Source of the DNA: Citrobacter werkmanii NBRC 105721
GTDB taxonomy: Bacteria; Pseudomonadota; Gammaproteobacteria; Enterobacterales; Enterobacteriaceae
NCBI GenBank assembly: GCA_000759755.1
Contig: BBMW01000018.1
Span: 1 to 64,000, forward strand
DNA length: 64,000 nucleotides
Reading direction: 5' to 3'
Shown here one piece after another: positions 58,847 to 64,000 of the stretch (its first letter is position 1; each line of letters opens with the position of its first letter). The notes under the pieces are model-generated. The model saw only the letters and a program-made list of their open reading frames with translations. It ran no database searches and was not told the DNA's origin. The translations under genes and the position numbers were made by a program.

Positions 58847-60595
58847 TCATAACCCGTATAGCTTTATTTTTCGATAAAGCGTGGCAATGCTGATCCCCAG
58901 TTCAGTCGCTGCCTGTTTTTTTCCCTCCACGCTTGCGCCAAATCGCTGGATGACATTTTCAATGGTCTCCCTTTCCGCTTGCTTTCCCTTATTAGCAAGC
59001 TGCTGAGGCTGGGCTGTCATCGACGTTTTTCTGCCGTCAGCTGCGGTGAGCAGGTAAGGAGGCAGATGGCTGGCGTTGATCCCAGCGGCTTCCCCGCGCA
59101 TCACGAAAATATATTCGATGACGTTACGTAATTCACGAATGTTGCCAGGCCAGTGCCAGGCATAGAGGCGGTTGATGACGTCATCGGGGAGTTTTTGCGA
59201 CGGTCGCTGATAACTGACCGAAAACTCATCGGCAAAATATTGCGCGAGAACGGCAATATCTGCTCGTCGTTCGCGTAGAGAGGGAAGAACCAACGGGACC
59301 ACGTTCAGGCGATAGAAAAGATCTTCGCGAAACTGATTATTCTCCACCATGGCGTTAATATTTTTGTTGGTCGCGGCAATAATTCGTACATCAATATTGA
59401 TGGTGTTGTTAGACCCGACGCGAGTGATCGCCTTTTCCTGCAGAACCCTGAGCAGTTTAGCCTGCAGATGAAGCGGCATATCGCCGATCTCATCCAGAAA
59501 CAGACTGCCGCCGTTGGCCAGCTCAAATTTTCCCACTCGACCTTTGGGATCGGCCCCGCTGAATGCGCCGCGCACATAGCCAAACAGTTCGCTTTCCAAC
59601 AACTGTTCGGGAATGGCTGCACAGTTGATTGTTACGAAGGGGGCGGCTTTACGGGGGCTGCTCTGGTGAATGGCAAATGCCACGACCTCTTTTCCTGAGC
59701 CACTTTCGCCGGTAATAAGCACACTGGCATAGCTGTTGGCGATTTTACCGATGGTGCTTCTGAGCTGTTCCATCAAGGGGGAGTGACCAATCAACCGCAC
59801 CTGGGTGTCGGCCTCATAAGGCGATGGAAGTAGGGTACTCAGGTAGTCGTGCGCGTCACGAAAGATAATCATGGTCAAGCGATCGTTATCCAAAGACGAG
59901 AGCGAAATTTGCTTGCACAGCACATGGTATTTCTGACCTTCGAGCGTCAGCCAGGCTTCCTCATCGCCATACAAACTGTCCCCGGTTGTTTCAATGGTCA
60001 ACGGTAATCCCTGAACCTCGCGATTGAGAATGCGATCGGCTGAATGGTTGGCATGCCAGACAAGACCATGACCATCGATTGCCACGACGCCGCGGTCCAT
60101 GGCGTCGATCAGACGGCGAAAAGCGCCCAGCGTTTCCTGCGCGCGTAAACGTTCCAGACATTCAAAAACCTTACTGGAAATCATCACGGCTATTTGCTCA
60201 ATGAAAGTAACAAATTTCTCAATCTGGCTCAGGAGGGGGTCTCGCTGCGCCTGGGTTGAGCAAATAATCCCGATCACCCCAATGACGCGATTGTTGAGAA
60301 AAATTGGTGCGTTCAAATCCAGCATTTCAGAACAATAGTGGTGTTTTTCACATAACTGACACAGCGGATGTTCGCCAGGATTTTTGATCAGTACCGTTTC
60401 CCGCACCTGCAAAACGTGGCGGTAGATGTAGCCATTTTTTGCCACGTTTTCATTGAGCATATGCCGGTATTTACCGGTGCCAGCGATGCGCATTAAGGAT
60501 TCATCAATGATCTCAACATCCGTTCCGGTGATGCCAGAAATAGCGTCGGCATAATTGCATATATCATCCTGAATATTGCTGAGTACTGAAATCAT
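58847..60595 (-). CDS. Sigma-54-dependent activator, probable dpa-operon regulator
   Basis: The 582-residue protein is an enhancer-binding AAA+ activator. N-terminal GAF/PrpR-like domain: residues 1-150, with a Cys cluster Cys79-x2-Cys82-x5-Cys88. A PAS-like part follows, then the AAA+ core with GESGSGKE, GAFSGADPKG (GAFTGA-loop variant) and LFLDEIGD, and a Fis-type HTH at the end (AATELGISIATLYRKI). The start at 60595 has GGAG at seven bases; a 21-residue extension is rejected. It is divergent from dpaL with a sigma-54 promoter between. Confidence 0.88.
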   Translation of the reverse strand: MISVLSNIQDDICNYADAISGITGTDVEIIDESLMRIAGTGKYRHMLNENVAKNGYIYRHVLQVRETVLIKNPGEHPLCQLCEKHHYCSEMLDLNAPIFLNNRVIGVIGIICSTQAQRDPLLSQIEKFVTFIEQIAVMISSKVFECLERLRAQETLGAFRRLIDAMDRGVVAIDGHGLVWHANHSADRILNREVQGLPLTIETTGDSLYGDEEAWLTLEGQKYHVLCKQISLSSLDNDRLTMIIFRDAHDYLSTLLPSPYEADTQVRLIGHSPLMEQLRSTIGKIANSYASVLITGESGSGKEVVAFAIHQSSPRKAAPFVTINCAAIPEQLLESELFGYVRGAFSGADPKGRVGKFELANGGSLFLDEIGDMPLHLQAKLLRVLQEKAITRVGSNNTINIDVRIIAATNKNINAMVENNQFREDLFYRLNVVPLVLPSLRERRADIAVLAQYFADEFSVSYQRPSQKLPDDVINRLYAWHWPGNIRELRNVIEYIFVMRGEAAGINASHLPPYLLTAADGRKTSMTAQPQQLANKGKQAERETIENVIQRFGASVEGKKQAATELGISIATLYRKIKLYGL

Positions 60596-60618
60596 GCTAC
60601 TTCTCCGGGGCGTGTCGC

Positions 60619-60772
60619 ATTTATCATGAAAAGTGATAAATAGGCGAACTAATCCCAAAATGATTTGCGAAAAATCAATCTACTTCTCTGTTTTAGTATG
60701 TTTTTTTTATTTTATCTTCCGCGATCACACTATTTATCAATTGTGAGAATTTATCAAAATGAAACGATAAAC
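60619..60772. promoter_or_regulatory. Repeated TTTATCA elements, candidate activator sites
   Basis: ATTTATCA (60619-60626) and TGATAAAT (60634-60641) form a perfect 8-bp inverted repeat with 7 bp between. A second dyad, ATTTATCA (60749-60756) with CGATAAAC (60765-60772), and a lone ATTTATCA (60732-60739) follow. They lie about 105-260 bp upstream of the -24/-12 promoter, the usual distance of enhancer sites for sigma-54 activators. Confidence 0.55.
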
Positions 60773-60877
60773 TAACACGATGATATTTTTGGCTGCAAAT
60801 CTTGTTTTCTGTCTATTTAATTGAAATTTAAGCATTTATTAAATTATTTATAAGATTTTACTCAATTAATAAAAAGC

Positions 60878-60893
60878 TGGTAAGCATTTTGCT
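60878..60893 (+). promoter_or_regulatory. Sigma-54 (-24/-12) promoter of dpaL
   Basis: TGGTAAGCATTTTGCT matches the -24/-12 consensus TGGCACG-N4-TTGCW, with the invariant GG (60879-60880) and GC (60891-60892) ten bases apart. Transcription would start near 60904, about 70 bp before dpaL. The divergent neighbour encodes a sigma-54 activator, which supports the call. Confidence 0.82.
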
Positions 60894-60972
60894 CTATTGG
60901 CATTACCGATAGCGGAAATATCTCTGTATGACATCAATTGCAGGGAATGGATTACCAGCACAATGAGGTTTT

Positions 60973-62190
60973 ATGATGCAGGAAAACTTATCATTTTTTA
61001 TCAACCAGACACCGTTTACCGAACATCCGAACGCGCCGTTGGCTCCGTTTAGCCGCCAGGAGTTGGTCAAAGCGTTGAATTTTCATCGGTCTGTTCCGGG
61101 ATATTCCCCAACGCCGTTGTATACGCTGCCGGCACTTTCACAAAAACTGGGCGTAAAAAATATCTACCTCAAAGATGAGTCGCAGCGTTTTGGCCTGAAA
61201 GCCTTTAAAGCGCTGGGCGGTTCCTATGCGATGGCGTGCCATATCGCAGAATTAGTCGGTAAAGATATCAGCGAATTACCGTTTGATGTAATGACCAGCG
61301 AAGAGGTGCGCCGCGATCTGCAAACCGTCACGTTTGCTACCACCACCGATGGCAATCACGGTCGCGGCGTTGCCTGGATGGCGCGACAGCTGAAGCAAAA
61401 TGCCGTGGTTTACATGCCAAAAGGCTCTTCGCTGCAACGTCTGACGTCTATCCGTAACGAAGGCGCTACCGCTGAAATCGTCGATATGAACTATGACGAT
61501 GCGGTTCGCATGACTGCAGAACAGGCGGAAAAGCATGGCTGGATTGTGGTGCAGGATACCGCCTGGGAAGGGTATGAAAAAATCCCGCAGTGGATTATGC
61601 AGGGCTACGGCACGCTGATGCTGGAGGCGATCGACCAGCTGCATCAGGTTGCGCCGACGCATATTTTTGTTCAGGCAGGTGTTGGCTCGTTTGCCGGCAT
61701 GGTTCAGGGAATGGTGACAGCGGCATGGGGAGAAAATCGCCCGAAAGTGATCGTCGCCGAGGCGTTAATTGCCGATTGTCTCTACCGCTCAGCCCGCTCG
61801 AAAGAGGGTGATGCCATAGCGGTGGGCGGAGATTTGCAAACCGTGATGGCTGGTCTCGCCTGCGGTGAGGCAAATAGCATCGGCTGGAAGCTGTTGCGTG
61901 ATTATGCCACCGCATTTGCCTCCTGCCCGGATGAGGTTGCGGCGCTTGGCATGCGCATGTTGGGTAATCCGCTGGCAGGCGATCCGCAGATCGTTTCCGG
62001 TGAGTCCGGGGCGGTGACGACCGGCCTGCTGTCACTGTTGATGACCTCGCCTGAACTGGCGCAAACGCGTGCGCAACTGGGACTGGATGAGCATTCCCGC
62101 GTGTTGTTGATAAGTACTGAGGGTGACACTGACCCACAACAGTATCTGGATATTGTCTGGGGCGGTCAGTACCCTGGCATCAACAAATAA
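60973..62190 (+). CDS. dpaL: Diaminopropionate ammonia-lyase DpaL (YgeX type)
   Basis: DpaL is a PLP enzyme that converts D- or L-2,3-diaminopropionate to pyruvate and ammonia. The 405-residue protein has PLP Lys79 in FGLKAFKALGG, the catalytic Asp residues in TTTDGNHGRG and QDTAWEGYE, and STEGDTD near the C-terminus. Two adjacent ATGs are possible starts; using the second puts the Lys at 78. It is the first gene of a likely operon with the M20 peptidase 32 bp behind. Confidence 0.95.
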   Translation: MMQENLSFFINQTPFTEHPNAPLAPFSRQELVKALNFHRSVPGYSPTPLYTLPALSQKLGVKNIYLKDESQRFGLKAFKALGGSYAMACHIAELVGKDISELPFDVMTSEEVRRDLQTVTFATTTDGNHGRGVAWMARQLKQNAVVYMPKGSSLQRLTSIRNEGATAEIVDMNYDDAVRMTAEQAEKHGWIVVQDTAWEGYEKIPQWIMQGYGTLMLEAIDQLHQVAPTHIFVQAGVGSFAGMVQGMVTAAWGENRPKVIVAEALIADCLYRSARSKEGDAIAVGGDLQTVMAGLACGEANSIGWKLLRDYATAFASCPDEVAALGMRMLGNPLAGDPQIVSGESGAVTTGLLSLLMTSPELAQTRAQLGLDEHSRVLLISTEGDTDPQQYLDIVWGGQYPGINK

Positions 62191-62222
62191 TTTCCTGATT
62201 GAGAATAAGAACGGAGAAACCC

Positions 62223-63407
62223 ATGTTATCTGCAAACCGTATTGAAGAAGTGATTAAAAACTGTCAGGCGTTAATCCAACAAAAAAGTTATTCCGGTCAG
62301 GAAGGGGACGTGGTTAATGCCATAAAAACAATGATGCAGCATTACCAGTTCGATGACATCCACGTTGATAAGTACGGCAACATTGTTGGCGGTATCGTGG
62401 GTAATCAGCCTGGGAAAACGCTGGTCCTTGATGGACATATTGACACCGTGCCGGTGAACGAAGAGAAGTGGACCCGCAACCCGTACGGCGGTGATATCGA
62501 AGATGGCAAAATTTATGGTCGCGGTACGACCGACATGAAAGGCGCCGTGGCGGCAATGATCTCCGCCGTGGGTTTTTTCGGTCAGGACAATCAGCGCAAT
62601 TTTGCCGGGAAAATCTACGTTGCCTGCATCGTGCATGAAGAGTGCTTTGAAGGTATTGCCGCTCGCCTGGTCAGCGAGCGCTATAAGCCAGACTACGTAA
62701 TCATCGGTGAAGCTTCCGAGCTAAACCTGAAAATTGGCCAGCGTGGCCGTGCTGAAATTGTGGTTGAAACGTTTGGTAAACCTGCGCACTCCGCCAACCC
62801 GCAGGCAGGGATTAACGCGGTGTATAAAATGGCGCAATTGATCGACAAAATTCGCACCATTACCCCGCCAACGCACCCGGTACTCGGGCCAGGCATTCTC
62901 GAACTGACCGACATTAAATCTTCGCCGTACCCGGGTGCCTCGGTCGTGCCGGATTACTGCCGCGCAACCTACGATCGCCGTTTGCTGGTGGGCGAAACCA
63001 AAGAAAGCGTGATTGCCCCGCTGGAAAATGCCCTTGCAGAATTCATCGCGCAGGATCCGCAATTTAAGGCCCGTGTCTCCTACGCGGTGGGTCAGGAGTC
63101 TTGTTATACAGGTGCCACTATTGAGGGAGAGCGCTTCTTCCCGGGCTGGGTGTATGACGAGTCGGACGAATTCGTGCAGGCCGCTCTGGCTGGCGTTCGT
63201 GAGGCCGGGTTTAATCCGAGCATCACGCAATACTCATTTTGCACCAACGGTAGCCACTATGCGGGCGAAGCGGGAATTAAAACTATCGGCTTCGGACCTT
63301 CGCGTGAAAATCTTGCGCACACTATTGATGAGTATATCGAGATCGATCAGTTAACCGGTTCGGCCAGCGGCTATTACAGCATCATCCAGACACTCTATCG
63401 CCAATAA
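62223..63407 (+). CDS. M20-family metallopeptidase/deacylase (YgeY type)
   Basis: The 394-residue protein is an M20/ArgE-like zinc amidohydrolase. Metal-binding motifs DGHIDTVP and RGTTDMKG, the Glu pair HEECFEG, and a C-terminal His (GSHYAGEAGIKTIGFGP) are present. It resembles YgeY, the conserved partner of YgeX. It probably deacylates or cleaves a substrate that yields diaminopropionate or a related amino acid. The start MLSANRIEEV has GGAG upstream. Confidence 0.92.
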   Translation: MLSANRIEEVIKNCQALIQQKSYSGQEGDVVNAIKTMMQHYQFDDIHVDKYGNIVGGIVGNQPGKTLVLDGHIDTVPVNEEKWTRNPYGGDIEDGKIYGRGTTDMKGAVAAMISAVGFFGQDNQRNFAGKIYVACIVHEECFEGIAARLVSERYKPDYVIIGEASELNLKIGQRGRAEIVVETFGKPAHSANPQAGINAVYKMAQLIDKIRTITPPTHPVLGPGILELTDIKSSPYPGASVVPDYCRATYDRRLLVGETKESVIAPLENALAEFIAQDPQFKARVSYAVGQESCYTGATIEGERFFPGWVYDESDEFVQAALAGVREAGFNPSITQYSFCTNGSHYAGEAGIKTIGFGPSRENLAHTIDEYIEIDQLTGSASGYYSIIQTLYRQ

Positions 63408-63475
63408 AAAGAACGATAAAAATCCTCTTACCTTACAGGCGGTGCCGCGCAGCGCCGCCGCAATGGAGAATAACG

Positions 63476-64000
63476 ATGAAAACCATTTTCAAAAACGGAA
63501 ATGTGATCGATGGGACGGGCAGTGAAGGCAGAATTGCCGATGTGGTCGTTGATGAAGGACGTATTGTCGCAATCGGTCAAATAGACGTTGGCGTCAATGA
63601 ACAGGTCATTGATGCGACGGGAAAAATTATTTGTCCTGGCTTTATTGATACCCATACACACTCTGACTTGTCGGCGATTATTAACCCCGCGCTGTCGGCG
63701 AAAATTCGTCAGGGAATTACCACTGAATTGCTGGGGCAGGATGGCGTCGCGTTAGCGCCGTTGCCGGAAGAATATATTCCAGCGTGGCGTAAAAATATCG
63801 CCGGCCTTGACGGCGATACCGACAAAATAGACTGGAAATATAAGAATACGGACGGTTATCTCAATCTGCTGGCATCACGACATCCGGCGACAAACCTTGC
63901 CTATTTAGTTCCGCATGGCAACGTGCGCATGGAGGCTATGGGGCTGGATGGACGGCCTTCCACCCGTGAAGATGTGGCGAAGATGTGCGAAGTCCTTGAG
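63476..64000 (+). CDS. D-aminoacylase-like amidohydrolase, 5' part
   Basis: Only the first 175 codons are in the window. The start MKTIFKNGNVIDGTGSEGRI and the HxH motif (IDTHTHSDL) define the amidohydrolase superfamily, N-acyl-D-amino-acid deacylase group. The spacing of GxxxxDGTG and PGFIDTHTH is typical. It follows the M20 gene by 68 bp and probably belongs to the dpaL operon. Whether the rest carries the usual second metal ligands is not visible. Confidence 0.85.
   Translation, partial: MKTIFKNGNVIDGTGSEGRIADVVVDEGRIVAIGQIDVGVNEQVIDATGKIICPGFIDTHTHSDLSAIINPALSAKIRQGITTELLGQDGVALAPLPEEYIPAWRKNIAGLDGDTDKIDWKYKNTDGYLNLLASRHPATNLAYLVPHGNVRMEAMGLDGRPSTREDVAKMCEVLE

Larger units (their letters stand above)
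60596..60972. promoter_or_regulatory. dpaL/sigma-54 activator divergent region
   Basis: No gene lies in this AT-rich region. It holds the sigma-54 promoter at 60878-60893 and repeated ATTTATCA elements at 60619-60641, 60732-60739 and 60749-60772. The AT-rich part 60800-60875 may bind IHF, but the best match to its consensus (CTCAATTAATAA) is poor. Confidence 0.6.

Noticed and set aside
60899-60915. Second sigma-54 promoter (TGGCATTACCGATAGC)
   Set aside because: The GG and GC are eleven bases apart instead of ten, so it fails the strict spacing; the site at 60878-60893 fits.

Overview
This window comes from an enterobacterial chromosome. Gene order and protein sequences fit Citrobacter or a very close relative. 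The left 30 kb follows the E. coli/Salmonella order yqaBA-gshA-luxS-emrBAR-ygaHZ-ygaY-proXWV-nrdFEIH-ygaC-alaE-stpA-ygaPV-yqaE-kbp-glaR-gabPTD-lhgO-glaH. The tctABC/tctDE citrate block, familiar from Salmonella, follows. Species cannot be fixed by reading alone; all family assignments come from recognition of sequence, not from searches.

Layout. 1-244: trailer of a tRNA-Arg operon, with a 19-nt copy of a tRNA 3' end. 245-3535: sugar phosphatase, glutathione synthesis, sigma-E sRNA MicA and LuxS. 3626-9471: EmrAB-EmrR efflux, YgaZH amino-acid export and an intact MFS gene. 9620-17062: ProU glycine-betaine uptake and the class Ib ribonucleotide reductase NrdHIEF. 17343-19199: a divergent carboxymuconolactone-decarboxylase-like gene and MocR regulator, where E. 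coli has ygaM. 19323-23134: small stress and nucleoid genes. 23147-30467: glutarate/GABA degradation (glaH-lhgO-gabDTP-glaR). 30727-32318: an atypical SDR with a divergent LysR regulator. 32353-37531: the TctABC tricarboxylate transporter and its TctDE two-component system.

37890-51010 is the main accessory region: an 11-gene, tightly packed, single-strand operon for a Wzx/Wzy-dependent exopolysaccharide. It encodes an initiating phosphoglycosyltransferase, an outer-membrane beta-barrel, a short Wza-like lipoprotein that lacks Wza's own outer-membrane segment, a Wzc-like co-polymerase with a degenerate kinase site, flippase, polymerase, three glycosyltransferases, a small membrane protein and a secreted DUF4832-type glycosidase-like protein. 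A convergent galE and an AT-rich gene for a predicted beta-propeller protein border it. The enzyme count suggests a repeat unit of about four sugars made mostly from common UDP-sugars. Pairing a short exporter with a dedicated barrel is unlike the colanic-acid/group 1 capsule machine and is the best candidate here for an undescribed system.

53295-64000 carries a beta-carbonic anhydrase, a MalY/PatB-type PLP lyase, an NhaC-type antiporter, a MelR-like AraC regulator without melAB, a CigR homologue, and a diaminopropionate catabolic cluster: a sigma-54 activator divergent from dpaL, an M20 peptidase and an amidohydrolase cut by the window end. The divergent region has a well-formed -24/-12 promoter and repeated TTTATCA elements that may be the activator's binding sites.
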